Below are positions 52,841 through 64,000 of a DNA stretch of 64,000 nt, piece by piece (the first letter of the stretch is position 1; the number at the start of each line of letters is the position of its first letter). Position numbers and translations under genes: made by a program. Under the pieces are notes generated by a model. The model searched no databases. It was not told where the DNA came from and was given only the letters and a program-made list of their open reading frames with translations. The stretch is from Chrysaora quinquecirrha (taxonomy: Eukaryota; Cnidaria; Scyphozoa; Semaeostomeae; Pelagiidae), in the NCBI GenBank assembly GCA_014526335.1, contig JACTAT010000014.1:7348393-7412392 (forward strand), written 5' to 3'.

Positions 52841-53544
52841 TAGTATTTTCTGAAATTTTGGTGCTTGTATCACAATTTGCACAATTGTTCTGCTTATCTC
52901 CCTCACTATTAGCCGAAAGCGTGAAGTAACGAAACAAGTGCCTTAACCAAGCATCAGAGAGGGTGGGTGGGACAAAAATTTGTTTGACAAGCACTTTGAA
53001 ATAGCTTCCACCAATCATGAGACACATCAAAGCCTCTCTAGCTCTAATGCAATGCAAGTGTGGAATAATAATATAGACGCCCCTGTCACATATTAAACCA
53101 GAATAGATTGCATTTAGTCGTGCCTTTTAATACCTCACCCTCCGGAGCAGCTACTCGATTTTCTGTATTTTAGGCATAATGGAAAAAATTGTTTAAAAAT
53201 CGATAGAATGGCTGCAAATGACGTGCTTTAATTTTCACTGATGTCCAATGTCCAACTTCTTAATTTTTGCGAAGGATGTCTTCAGTATAAGTTACGAGTC
53301 AATTAGTCAAGAGAATATCGATTTTAAGCATTTACTGATTGTAATGTATCTATGATTATAATAAATGTACATACATAATAATGGATTAGAATATCCGTCG
53401 CTATAAGAAAAGAAAATTTAGAACTATCTACACTGATAAAAAAGCTGAATAAAAATTCGAGGCTAAGATATGATTTATCTTTATGCGACCTCGATTTCAT
53501 GTTTATGGCAGAATTTGACATGAAATGAATTACATAGATACTTT

Positions 53545-53897
53545 TTACATGGAACCACTTTATAAGGAACCTACATGTAGAAGGCCTTTGAAGAACTTAT
53601 ACATTCATTAAGGAACTTTTGAATGTTGAATACTTTTATCACTGCAAATAATCAAGAATTCGAAAGCCCGTTCCATTCATTTGCAGTCGAAAATCACATA
53701 AAATGTACTTTGCGCGTGTATCAAATGTTTCCTTGAGTAGTTTCGAGCTTTGCTTACATGTTGAACTGTATGTGCAGTTAAAATTAAGGAACTATTAAGG
53801 AACTTTTGGAACTGCAATCGTCTGAAAAGGGGTCAAAAAATAAGGGACTTGGAAGAACTAGGCCTTGAGCTAGGTTCTTTATAAAAAAGCGTGTACT
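53545..53897. mobile_element. MITE of the AAGNAAC family, G-type copy
   Basis: Very close to the copy at 353-759 (shared AAGGAACCTACATGTAGAAG and ATCAAGAATT...AAAGCC words). All clear motifs are AAGGAAC. The right end is AAAAAAGCGTGTAC; the left end is partly decayed. Confidence 0.7.
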
Positions 53898-54250
53898 TTT
53901 ATGTTGCTGCCTGCTCTTTTTGCAAAGAAAATTTGAGATTTAGTAAGTTTATAACTCCTATGCTACATGAATGATACCACGAGTCATAATTGTTTCGTCA
54001 CTTCTAAATCGTTTCAGTCTAACTTTATAGTCAGTTTCTATATAGTTGAGTTACAACGGTCACTCTTATTCATATTCTGAGTTTGAGCAGTCTTTTCCGT
54101 GATATAGTTTCTTTGTTTCAAGCCACAGGGCCACAGCATTCGTCTTGCTCATAGAACTAACAGCCCCGTTCAGATGCATAGCTAACCTTTCTCAGATGCT
54201 CTATGCGTCAGGGGGGTTTTTTACAAACATTGTATCAGCTCCTTGATTTA

Positions 54251-55966
54251 TTATCGTGATCTGACGATTTTTTTCAAGTTTTTCGCTTTGGGTACATGGT
54301 GTTTCTTATGCATTAGGTCTTCCAGGGGGTTTGTCACTGGATCCAATATTTTCTTCTGTCTGAGACTATTATCTGCTTCAAGAAAAGCTTTGATCGATGA
54401 GAAGTTGTCTTCCATTTCTTTTCCTGATATCAACCCAGGATTCGCCGCCAATATACCGCTTGATCCAACGCCCTTCTGCGACAGCATCGCACTTAACGTA
54501 TCGCCTATATTCGAAGATGACTCTACAGCAGACGGCACGCTTTGGGGTGCAAACGATGCTTCAACGGGCGTCGAGGCCTCCATTGACGATGCAGGGCTGG
54601 AGCCGCTGTTTTCCGCTGACGGCCTTATCGATTCGGCGTTTAAGTGCGCCACGTTCAAATCAGTTGCGATTTTCGGCTCAAGCGCCATTTTGTTGATGTT
54701 TATTGGCGAGTGAACAGCCGATATCTTTGCAGAAGAAAGTTGTTTCTTGCTGCCCAGTAAATATGATAGCCTTTTCACGTTCGGAAATCGCTTTTGTCCT
54801 TCTCGTAGACCCATAGGAACGCTATTCTCCTTAATCGCATGCTGTGTTATTGGCCCACTTGGACTGTTGAACATTGACGATTGGGGGTTTAGGCCAAGAT
54901 TAGTAAAAGCCATAAGTTCTCTATTATGCAGACTGTTCTCGACTATCGGTGTACCAGCGTCAATATTGCTTTTCAAACCATTGCCGAAGAACTCGCTGTT
55001 TATTCGATTCATGACGAATCGTGGATCCGTAAATGGATCCCTCATGCCTTGCCTAATCGTCTGCTCCAAATCTGTTATCGGATTTGCTGACTTCATGGCT
55101 TGGTTGTGACTTTGTACTTCAACAACTAATGATTTTTTCCGCTGAGTTTCTGTGAATAAAAAATATTGAATTGAATTTAGATGAAATCAACACGCACAGA
55201 CAAAATACAGTACAGTAGAATCTCTAAATATAACGGACACCTGAGGGACCAACATTCATGGTCGTTGTAGGGAGGCGCGAAATTTTGCATTTTGATTATT
55301 GAGGAAAATTGCTTTGGTCGCCAAACTTATATAAGATTTAGACCGTTTATTTCAGCTTTACTTCCACTTCTAGTTGGGGATAGTGAAGTAACCGAACAGA
55401 TGTAGTTGTTAAAGGGAGTTGAAGAAGCTTTGATTCGTCGTATTAAATTCTTAATTGTCGTTCATTGAGATCCTTCCGTGTTTGGAAACTATTTCACATA
55501 CACTTTTTTTTAAATAAGCAACTTGACTTTCGTCCAGCCCTCAAAGTTGCTTAAACGTTGCTTAACATTTTTTGTACCTACTAACCACCCCTGACTTCAC
55601 GGGTCAAAATCGTCATCTGTTAGGCCTACGACTTACTGGGAGACAGTAAGTGGAAAACGTTAGCTAACGAACTTCAACATGCAAAACATAAGGACGAAGA
55701 ACAATTTCCTAACACAAGAAAGAGAATAAGCTTGGTTGTTTGACTTCTTAGTTGCTTACAGTAATTCAATTGAGCCCTCAAGTTGCTTAATGTTAAGGTC
55801 AGTTCAGCCCTAGTTGCTTATTGAGCAGTTGCTTATTAAAAAAAAGTGTAGTTATAATGTTACAAAATGTATGGATAGCTTAATGTGCTATTATCTTGCT
55901 ATTACCTTTGCAGTTTACAACCAAAAGCACCGATGCCAATGCAATGCCAATCACCACCCGCATCAT
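54251..55966 (-). CDS. Secreted protein of unknown family, two exons
   Basis: Exon 1 is 55906-55966: two ATGs in a row, then RVVIGIALASVLLVVNC, a clear signal peptide, ending in phase 1 at gtaata. Exon 2 is 54251-55149 after ttattcacag. The frame is intact: 319 aa. The mature protein has QSHNQAMKSANPITDLEQ, DPFTDPRFVMNRINSEFF, a basic stretch (KRFPNVKRLSYLLGSKKQ), a Ser/Ala/Pro-rich middle and a basic end (HKKHHVPKAKNLKKIVRSR). There is at most one Cys after the signal peptide and no known domain. The poly(A) signal AATAAA overlaps the stop codon (TAATAAA at 54247-54253). Intron 1 holds a C-type AAGNAAC MITE. Dibasic sites could be processed, but no repeated peptide is visible. Confidence 0.75.
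55500..55852. mobile_element. MITE of the AAGNAAC family, C-type copy (intron)
   Basis: Left end TACACTTTTTTTTAAATAAG with CAAC, right end GTTGCTTATTAAAAAAAAGT with GTA. GTTGCTTA / TAAGCAAC occurs about seven times and every copy is of the C type. Confidence 0.7.
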
Positions 55967-56462
55967 GATTTCGCTTTGTTGCTCAGATCCAAATCTTGAT
56001 TTCGCTTTATATCTCAGATCCAATGTGAGAAATCCATGAGTATCAACATATTAATATATCTATCTTGTTACACGCATATCGATATTTTAGTAACTTTAGA
56101 TCGTAAGTATCACTTGTTTTCCGTTCAATGTTCATGCCTAAACTAACAATAGGCTTGAACAAGTGCTCGGAAACGGAATCAGTGACCTCCAACAGCTTGG
56201 TATTGTAAAGTCAGCCCAGGGTTCACGCTCTGAATTATTTATGTTCTTCTCCTATTCGCAAACATGGAGTGGAGGCTTGGTGATCAATATATTAAGAGCG
56301 AGGCTTTTCTTTTCTCAGAGCGAGGCTTTTCTCTCTGTTGTTCGTTTGTAGACTTATTACACAAGCCACTAGTTTACGCCCCCTACTTATGATTTGTTAA
56401 TGCAACAGAGCGATTGAAGAAAGCAATAACAACAAAAACGAGCGAAGTAGTTAGACTTATGC

Positions 56463-56612
56463 TAGACTTATTACAAGAGTCGTAATTATCGCTTTTGAGT
56501 CTATGTTGGACGCTCAAACCACAGAATCTCAAACTACTCTGAGCAAACAGCTGTATGGTTGTTTTTGTTGTTGTTGCTGTTTGTGAAGAGTGAGATTCAG
56601 GTAATAAGTCTA
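56463..56612. mobile_element. TAGACTTATTAC-family MITE with 9-bp target duplication
   Basis: Starts TAGACTTATTACAAGAGTCG, ends CAGGTAATAAGTCTA. The flanks are gacttatgc (left) and gatttatgc (right), nine bases with one mismatch. Confidence 0.65.
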
Positions 56613-56988
56613 GATTTATGCATGGAGCTGGACTTATGTAGTTAGTCTAGTTCGGTTGCAGATGTTAAATTTGCTGGACTGCCTCGAGGCATTCTGTTCA
56701 TTGACGCATCAGCTTTGACGAGCATAATAGTGGTACAAAAGCATGGTTGCCCGCTTCCGATGCACCCGTTGCAAAATATCCTCTGTTGTTATCAACCGGA
56801 GAGTACAAACAAGCTCGATGAAATAATCATAGGACAGTCTGTCCTTGCACCTCAGAGCTTTACTTTGTCCTAGAAATCACTTTTCAGATAGTTTGCTTCT
56901 CTTTATCAAATACAAATGACTTCAATATCATCATGTCCTGACTTCGCAGTCATGCTCATTCTATCCTTATCTTTTGTTGCTCCGAGGC

Positions 56989-57124
56989 AATAAACTAGAC
57001 TTATTACCTGGGTCCCAGTTATCGCTATTGAATTGCATTACTGGACGCTCAAACAACTTCAAGATCGCCAGCATCAATTCAATTCAATGTGAGCGAAATT
57101 AAGGGACTTGGGAAGCAAGTCTAA
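56989..57124. mobile_element. TAGACTTATTAC-family MITE
   Basis: Starts TAGACTTATTACCTGGGTCC, ends GGGAAGCAAGTCTA; shares the internal TTATCGCTATTGAATTGCAT and GGACGCTCAAAC words with its relatives. No flanking duplication is seen. Confidence 0.6.
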
Positions 57125-57374
57125 TCCGAACCCTTCACTTCGTTATCAGATGAAATTCGTCAATTTCGTTATCAGATGAAAGTAAAGGGACCTGGTACAC
57201 AGACAAGAAGTTTTCCAAGACTTCAACTTTGACTTTGGGGGGGGGATGGGCGTACAAATACGACAAGAGCGACTCAATTTTAGTAAGTGTCTCCTAACTT
57301 TTCTCCAGGATTGCTGCCTATTAACCGGTTGCTTGTATTTTTGTAATCATCTGTTCTTGGGCAAGTGGTACTGT

Positions 57375-57600
57375 TCTAGGTACAATGTGGTGGTATTTTT
57401 GCTTACTGTGGTTGATTTTGTTGTTTTTCTTTCTAATATATACAGTTTTGCTATGATTTCGTATTCACCACATCAAACATAATAACCCACCACAGTATGT
57501 ATTATCCACCACAGTACGCAGAAACTACCACCACAGTACGCAAAAAGTACCACCATAGTAGTGATTCTCCACCTCAGTATTGATAATAGGTTTGCTAGCG
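57375..57600. repeat. Foldback with CCACCACAGTA units
   Basis: The left arm TGTGGTGGTATTTTTGCTTA faces about five units of CCACCACAGTACGCAAAAAG-type sequence on the right (57485-57600), so the two sides can pair. Confidence 0.6.
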
Positions 57601-58149
57601 TGGTATTATAGCATTCTGTTCCCTCTAAGAAATACCTGGCTTTTCTTGTCAGGACTTTCTGGGATAGTTTCAGTATTCAAGTATCTAATAGTCATGGTCA
57701 AAAGGGTGTTGAAGGAGAAACAGAGAAAGGAGAAGAAAATTTTACATCGACTCACATAAACATTGAACAAAAAGGTGACTATTTTTATTTACATTGAATA
57801 ACTAACTGAAAATATAAAACTGGAAAATAAGTGAAGTGGCGATTTAATATTGTCGCTTAATTGTTCTAATCTTTGCATTTGTAACCATGCTTTCCTTAGT
57901 AACTCGGTTTATCTACTTAATCGCCGAAAAGATGACGAAACAACCAAGAAAACACTATTTAACGTATTCAAAGCAATTCCCTTCACAATGCTTGCATTAT
58001 GACGCATGTTAATCTAGATTGGGCTTCCCGGGATTGAATAACGCTAGGCAATGTCACAGTTTGCTTATTTGACATTATCATTACCTAGTGGAACGTTTTT
58101 TGGTGATCAAGAACAATACTAGCCAAATTAGGATACCTAGTGGGGATGA

Positions 58150-58360
58150 AAGCTTCCCGGTTCGCCGGTACAGAGCGCCCAGTACACGGTACAAAAGGCT
58201 AAAAATCGACCCGATACGGTACAAGCGCAATCCGGTACATAGTACACTTGAAAAGTCAAAGCCATAACATGAGCATGCGTGAAAACCGGTACACCATACA
58301 TTGTCACGAATATTGACTGGTACACTTGCAAAAAAGGCCGGTACACCGTTACGTTGATCA
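58150..58360. repeat. CCGGTACA-rich degenerate repeat
   Basis: CGGTACA or a one-base variant occurs about ten times, all in one orientation, with spacing between 12 and 30 bp. It has no fixed period. Confidence 0.6.
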
Positions 58361-58783
58361 TAGCTGTCAACTCCCACTACCTACTCCGATCCTAGACAAA
58401 AGAGGGCTACGTCCTTTTGCATTTGTGGCTATCGAGCTTATTTTTCTATCAGAAACTAAAGGACACTGGCCCTGGCCGTGTTCTCGGTTTTTTTTATTGT
58501 AGCAGCTCCGGCACGTTGCGGTACTAGGTTGTCCGTTGCCTCGCTGCATGACGAACAACTTCGCTCGAATACCGTCGGCGAGGGCTGCCAGGAGTGGGTC
58601 ATGTTTGACAAGTGTCTTGGACGCCATGACGAAAGATCTGGCTATGATTATTGCCAATATATTGCTAAGGTTTACCTGAAATCATATATGCTTTAGTCTT
58701 AGCAATACGGTTCGACACCAATAGCAAAAGCTTTTTTACAGAAAATTTAGGCATACTCAAAAACTCAGTCTATCTACATAACC

Positions 58784-59640
58784 CTATGTCCTTTTGTAGA
58801 ACTTATTAAGAAATTTATCATGTTTTAAAACTTTGTCTCTTTTCGAATCAGTAAGCTGATATTTCCCCGTAGTTACGATATTAACTATTTTAGTCTTTTT
58901 CGAATCGTCTGCATGCGAAAGCTCGATTTTAACCGGTGATTTCGATGTTAAAGTCTTGCCTTTTCCTTTCTGAACTTTCCCATTAATTATCTTGCTCCTT
59001 AAACTGCCTCTCTCAGCAAGAGGTTGACCGTTAACTCGAAGTTCTATGTTATCACGAGGCAGCGTTGTTGACTTCATTGATCTTTTCGTTCCGGTTATGT
59101 CCGGGTTTGAAATCCGGTGTCTTGCGTATATATCCGCTTGATTGACCGGATTTATATCGTCTCCGGCATCAATCGAATTCCTGCTGTGCTCGAATCGTAA
59201 TGAATCCTGCGAGAGAACATCCATTGTATTCGGTCGGGACGGTTTTCGATATCTCGGGCCACCAGCAGCGTTGAAGAACGTGCTTTCGACCGGGTTATTC
59301 AAAGCCAAACTCTTCGACGAAACATCGACCGCCTGATTCCCTAGCATATTCGTCGTGTAATCCGCTAGACTTGGATCTAGCCCTGCTTGACCGAGAACCG
59401 GTAGAGAGCTTATTCCTTGCATGCCGTTAGTACCAATCTGTGTTATCGATCCCCTGCGTAAACCCTGATCAGCTTGTCGCAAGCCTTCCATGATTCGATT
59501 CTGTGCGTTCCTCTCCAACTCCATTGAATCTTTGCTCCAAATTTGTTTTGAGTTTCTTTTGCTAAGCATATCCAGTAATGTCTCAGGATTTGTGCCAGCA
59601 AACGGACTTGAAGGCTGCGGGGTCATCATTCCGTTCATCC
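58784..59640 (-). CDS. Last exon of the Met/Pro/Gln-rich secreted protein
   Basis: 285 codons plus stop, acceptor tttcattttag, phase 1. Starts GMNGMMTPQPSSPFAGTN and carries the third NPETLLDML motif, then Asn/Ser/Arg-rich sequence (MDVLSQDSLRFEHSRNS) and a basic C-terminus with several Lys/Arg pairs. It has no Cys. Confidence 0.78.
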
Positions 59641-62600
59641 CTAAAATGAAATATAGCAAAAAAATTCCCTCAGTGAAGGAAAAATAAATGTAAAGTCATG
59701 GCTTTAATATAGCGCCGTTATCGACAACTGGACATATTCAGCAGCGCTTTACAACAATTTATACAGAAAGCGTAGCTAGTTTTTTATCTGAGATCGCAAG
59801 ATGATGTCAGTTATTTTTGTTATTGTTATTTAAAATGGCCCAGACTCTACATTGTCGTTTATAAGATATATTATTATAAGAATATTACCCTTATCTCCTT
59901 ATGATAATTGGTCTTTCCTATGATTGCGAAGAAAATGAGCATCCTTGCACATAGCTACGTGAAAATGTTTTTCGTCTGACTTCTCAGATCCTCAGAGTAT
60001 GAACGTCAGACACAGGCCGAAATAACTTACTAAGGGGGAGTATCTACCCAGATACGGATGATCATGCATCCATCTGAAAAGTGAAGCTTCATTGGTATTG
60101 TGTTTCGACAAAAATTTGCTCAGGGGATACGGGGGCAACCTCGTCCCCAGGGTGAATAGGCCTCTACGTGAAACTCCGTTGTCCATATTCGACCCTGATA
60201 TCGGCCTTGTCTATTCGCAATTTGATTGGCTGTTCAAATAATAGAAATTTTAAGTGACGTCACAGTTTCTTCAAAATTTCACACCAAAATAGGCCGAAAA
60301 CTATGTAAAAAACATCTATAAAAACCAAAAAATTATGCTACCTGAGATATCGATTTGACGGTTGAGATTCGAGGAAATTCCATTTGGGGCCTAGGGATGA
60401 GGTTGTACGGTGGGCTAACTAAGGCAATCAGTTGAGAGTTCAGTGGAGAAAATGAAGTCTTTCTGTGTACACAAAGCGGGTTTTTGTAAGGATAGATTCT
60501 GAGTTGCCTATGAAACAACGTCCCGCTCCTCGGAATCAATTTTAAGTAGCACAAACGCAACTGTAAAAGAAAAGACAACGCAACATACCGATTCTTTCCG
60601 GATCACCAGGTCCTGATAGTTCTCTGTTTAACTGTCCTTGTTTCACATTTTCAAGAAGGCTATCTGGATTGGCTTCCATATTTTCAGATGCTTCTGGATC
60701 TGTCCTGCGAGATTTAGCCAACTCTAGCAGTGTATCCGGATCCAGATTACGTGTATTTGCTGAAACTTCTCCGTTTGGCATTGGATCCGACAAATCGTTA
60801 ACCGAATTAGACATGTACGGATTAAGCATTTGTTTCTCTTTATCCAAGACTTCCATGTTATTTCTCGCCTCTGGATGGGTATCCTGGAATGGATTACTTT
60901 GTAGTGGACCGCTTGGTTGCATTGGCATAAGTCCGGAATTCATCGGATTGACGGTGGATAGCTTGCCGGATTGATCCATGGCTAATCCGAATCCCATACC
61001 TGGGCTACTTGGTCCTGGACCACCCATTGCGTTTGATTGACCGGGAAAGCCACCCATGAAACTTGCTGTAGGTTGTGCTGGCTTTTCTTCAAATGGAGAG
61101 CCTTGCTCTTGAAATGGTGAGAACTGTCTTTGGAACTGGGATAGTTGCCCTTGATACGATGGTTGATCTTGTTGTGAGGTGGGCATCGGAAATGGAGCAC
61201 CGGGTCCTTGGAAAGGCAAACCGCCGAATTGAGGTCCCAGCCCTCCCGGTCCCTGTCCTTGAAATTCATTCATGAAATCTCTACCACCTGAAGGGCTTTG
61301 TTCCGATAACATCTGACGTGCCGCACCCGGAACGTCCGCACCAGGTTGATTATTCATTACCCCGGGTTGATATTGCGGCATAAAGCCGGCCTGATTCATC
61401 GATGGGTTTTGCGGAACATTATAAACACCACCGTTCAACTGAGTTGGAACCATCGGGCTTGCTGGTAGGTTATTAATCATCCTCGGTCCGGCCATAAGTG
61501 ACATGATCATCGATAATGGCACGGAAGGTACTTGGACCTGTTGTGAGGTCATGGTTTGTGGTACGGATCGTGATTGTCCGGCTTGTGTCGCGGATGCTTG
61601 AGGCATCAGGTTCATGTTTGCAATCATTTGTGGTGTTGGAACAACTGGGGCCGGTGCTGGTTGTTGAAATTGTTGACTGGAGCCATCTTGATTACCAAAC
61701 ACGGGTACAAGCATCTCGCCTTGCTTGATAAACATCATCGGAACTTTGTTACCCATCATCATCATGTTCCCCGGCGTGTTTTGCTGACCGCCTTCCATTC
61801 TTTCCGGTGTCGGTCCAGCTTGTTGGTTCATCCGGTCGTTTTCATCACTAAGAGCAGGGTCTCTCGCCTGTGCCTCTGGGGCTTTTAAACTCGCATCGTT
61901 AGACTGGACCGCAGTAGGTGGGACCTGAGTGACACCACTTTGAGTTATATTTTTGAGCTCCTCATTTTCCTTTGGTGGGCCTATCGACTCATAAGGCGAT
62001 AAGGGTTTTTGCTTCGGTTCTACTTTCTCCTCTACCTTTCTATCGTCCTTCGGCGATGAGCTCTCCTTCGGTGAATCGCCCGAATCGCTTTTAGCACTGC
62101 TCTCAGCCTCGACTGTTCTCTCAGGGCTATCTTTCCCATCAACTTTCCCTTTAGTCTCATCCAGCGATGCGAGCGTCTTCGCTTGTTCCCTCAATTCCTG
62201 GAACTTCGCGAGTATCTTATTCACTACATCTTCGGGTATAACTTTTCTACTATTCAAAGGAGCCTCACTGCCAGACTTTATCGTAACATTCTTCTCTGGC
62301 TGCATCAACTTAAGTTTCTCAGCCAGATCCTTCGTTCCCGTTCTTTTGATCAGCGTGTCCTGTATTTCTTTGATTCGCTCGATAACATCCTTACTGATCC
62401 CCGGAGCGTCTTTCCATTTACCCGCTATAGATTTGGCACTGTCTATTATTTTCCCATTATAATCGATTATCTTTCCGAGGTTTTCTAGTTCATCTGGCTC
62501 CGGGTCGTTGCTTGATCTTGTAGTATCGTAGTCATTACCAGCGTGGATTACATTCTGTCTTCTAAATGAATTCTGGTCCTTCTTGTAATTGTAATCGTTA

Positions 62601-64000
62601 TTGTCTAAAATTTCTACTCTCTTACTGATGCTAGATTTCGTGCTCCCATTTTTACCATACGGTTTTGCTGAAAACCAATGAAAATTGTCAGTACTTGAGA
62701 CGGGGCAAAATTAACAATAATGGCTTAGAGACGCTAGGAGCATCTGGGGTACACGGTTTTTTATGAGGAACATCTTTTTAAGGAACTCCAGGCTGAAAAT
62801 TCCCAAAAAATTGAGGAACGTTAAGGAACTGTCGAGGCTGGGATGAAAAACTAAGAATCGCTTTCTTCAAGAGCAAGACAGTTTGTACGAATAAGTAACA
62901 GAATAACAATATATTCCCTTCGTTCTTCCAAAACAGGCTCCATTTATATTTGAAGTTAGAAAATGACGTAAGTTTATACGAATTTGCTGTAAAACAATTT
63001 AGCATTATACATATCTCACTACAAGGAACAGTACAAGGAGCTTTCAGCCTCATTTTTTTGAAAAGTTAACTTTAGGAACTCAATCCTCAACTCAGACCGA
63101 AGGTTCCTTATAGAATGACGTTTAATGAAAAACACTTGCACCGGGCATAAAGATGTTTTAGACATTTTAGTACTTATTAAACTGTGCTCCTCCTCCTCAT
63201 ACGTTCTTGATTCTCGGGCCCTGGCCGTCAAACGATGAAACATTGCTGGTCAAACATTTGAGATTTATCTTACAAACAATGTTTGACCGTTTGGCCACGT
63301 CGAAAAATATTGCTTGTGAAGCAAAGTTAGGTCAACCGTGTCTTATTAATGGGAACTCTAAGAATTTTCTGCTTGTCACAGGATAATAAAGTTTGACGAG
63401 TAATGTTTTGCGATGTGGCCAAACATTTTGTTTTCAAACAAATCTAAAATGTTTGACAAACATTGTTTGATTGTCTGCCTGGGGCCTAAGAGTTTCTCTT
63501 TCCCCTATTATTATTTGCGGTCTTGCAGCTATATGTAGCTGTAAAGAGATGAGAAAGGCTATTCCTAAAATCAAGGGATTCAATAAACAAATCAAACACA
63601 CTCTGAAATGTCCTTTGCCATACTGTTTCCAACATCATCTAAGCACGAGTCAATGGTTTCTTCCCCTATTTTTTGGCAAGAAATAGAGGGTTCGTAACGA
63701 TATCGCTTGATTTTTTCTTTCTTAATAGCTACTCCTTTCGAAAAAACATTCTTTCGTATCCCTGAACACCAGGGAATGAATTTTAGGCTCATTTGGTCTT
63801 TCTAAAGCTAGAGAGCTTCATAACAAGTTATTTAATTGCTAATGAACATCTCAAGTTTTCCAAGTTGTTTTGAAGCTTTTTCATATAGAGTTGACTGAAA
63901 AAACTAAGATGAGGGTACCCGTGTTTTCCCAAGGTATTGGAGCGTAAAATTGTCTCCCTTCGTTTGCAAACAAAAGTACGATCAACTCACCGTTGCAGCC
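58784..64000 (-). CDS. Large secreted Met/Pro/Gln-rich protein (5' end outside window)
   Basis: Exons (minus): 63991-64000 (end of the first coding exon, GCN, phase 1, donor gtgagt), 60589-62667, 58784-59640 (stop TAG). Phases match and the frame is intact for 980 codons. Exon 2 begins AKPYGKNGSTKS, has a helical part (IDSAKSIAGKWKDAPGISKD, ILAKFQELREQAKTLASLD), a Ser/Glu-rich acidic part and a long Met/Pro/Gln/Gly-rich part (GPGGLGPQFGGLPFQGPGAP). Near the exon 2/3 junction a short motif occurs three times: DPDTLLELAKSRR, NPDSLLENVKQGQ, NPETLLDMLSKRN. Exon 3 is more polar and ends HDKFLNKFYKRT. I recognise no family. The composition recalls structural or matrix proteins. The signal peptide is inferred from the sister genes, since the first exon is cut. 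Confidence 0.75.
60589..62667 (-). CDS. Main exon of the Met/Pro/Gln-rich secreted protein
   Basis: 693 codons, phase 1 in and out; acceptor ggttttcag, donor gtatgt. There is no ATG in the first 120 codons, which shows that the exon is spliced to an upstream start rather than beginning at the internal MQPEKN. The Gln/Pro/Gly part (61700-61050) has irregular repeats of FQGPGAPFP / FQRQFSPFQEQGSPF type. Confidence 0.8.
62755..63140. mobile_element. MITE of the AAGNAAC family, G-type copy (intron)
   Basis: Left end GTACACGGTTTTTTATGAGG with AAC, right end GGTTCCTTATAGAATGACG. The internal motifs are AAGGAAC or GAGGAAC, none of C type. It lies in intron 1 of the 58.8-64 kb gene. Confidence 0.55.
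63216..63486. mobile_element. CAAACATTG-family MITE (intron)
   Basis: Left end GGGCCCTGGCCGTCAAACGA, right end GATTGTCTGCCTGGGGCC followed by TAA. Internal CAAACATTG / CAATGTTTG words in both orientations. Confidence 0.6.

Larger units (their letters stand above)
48913..54250. other. Gene-poor, repeat-rich region
   Basis: It contains a degenerate tandem repeat (49170-49600), a SINE (49620-49800), a transposon-derived coding remnant (50833-51186), a 161-bp satellite array (51310-52840), a short duplicated pair flanking it (50440 and 52905) and an AAGNAAC MITE (53545-53897). I see no host gene. Confidence 0.55.
55967..58783. other. Intergenic region between two secreted-protein genes
   Basis: Two TAGACTTATTAC-family MITEs (56463-56612, 56989-57124), a CCACCACAGTA foldback (57375-57600) and a CGGTACA-rich stretch (58150-58360). 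No exon was recognised. Confidence 0.5.

Overview
This is nuclear DNA of an animal. It has spliced genes with GT-AG introns, copia and non-LTR retroelements, tRNA-derived SINEs, many miniature inverted-repeat elements (MITEs) and satellite-like tandem arrays. A WSC-like cysteine domain, PC-esterase/SGNH-type secreted enzymes and a neurabin-type SAM protein would fit an anthozoan cnidarian (coral or sea anemone). That placement is inference from gene content and was not tested.

Layout. 1-14905 (+): the 3' part of a neurabin/SAMD14-like gene in nine exons (coiled coil, long acidic region, C-terminal SAM domain). Its third intron holds a young copia element (6274-11066, minus) with identical LTRs. 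15.6-17.1 kb: palindromic repeats and a 152-bp higher-order tandem array. 18.0-19.1 kb (minus): small secreted Cys/Pro/Lys-rich protein. 21.5-22.8 kb (minus): membrane-anchored PC-esterase-fold protein. 25.4-26.8 kb (+): secreted SGNH hydrolase. 27.7-30.7 kb (minus): gene ending in a WSC-like cysteine domain. 31.9-35.9 kb (minus): secreted low-complexity protein. 37.8-39.5 kb (+): GT92/DUF23-like glycosyltransferase. 41.6-48.9 kb (minus): large secreted acidic and His/Asp-rich protein. 49-53.5 kb: repeats, including a 161-bp satellite array. 54.3-56.0 kb and 58.8->64 kb (minus): two more secreted proteins that I cannot assign to a family.

Pattern. At least five minus-strand genes share one design: a very short first coding exon encoding a signal peptide and ending in phase 1, followed by large, compositionally biased exons. 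They are unlike each other in sequence but stand head to tail, interleaved with three enzymes of glycan type whose coding regions have no introns. This looks like a neighbourhood of lineage-specific extracellular-matrix or secretion genes, and it is my best candidate for an undescribed system.

Caution. Eight reading-frame breaks occur in otherwise intact coding regions. All eight are repaired by exactly one extra base, mostly at short homopolymers. This points to deletion errors in the assembly rather than to pseudogenes.
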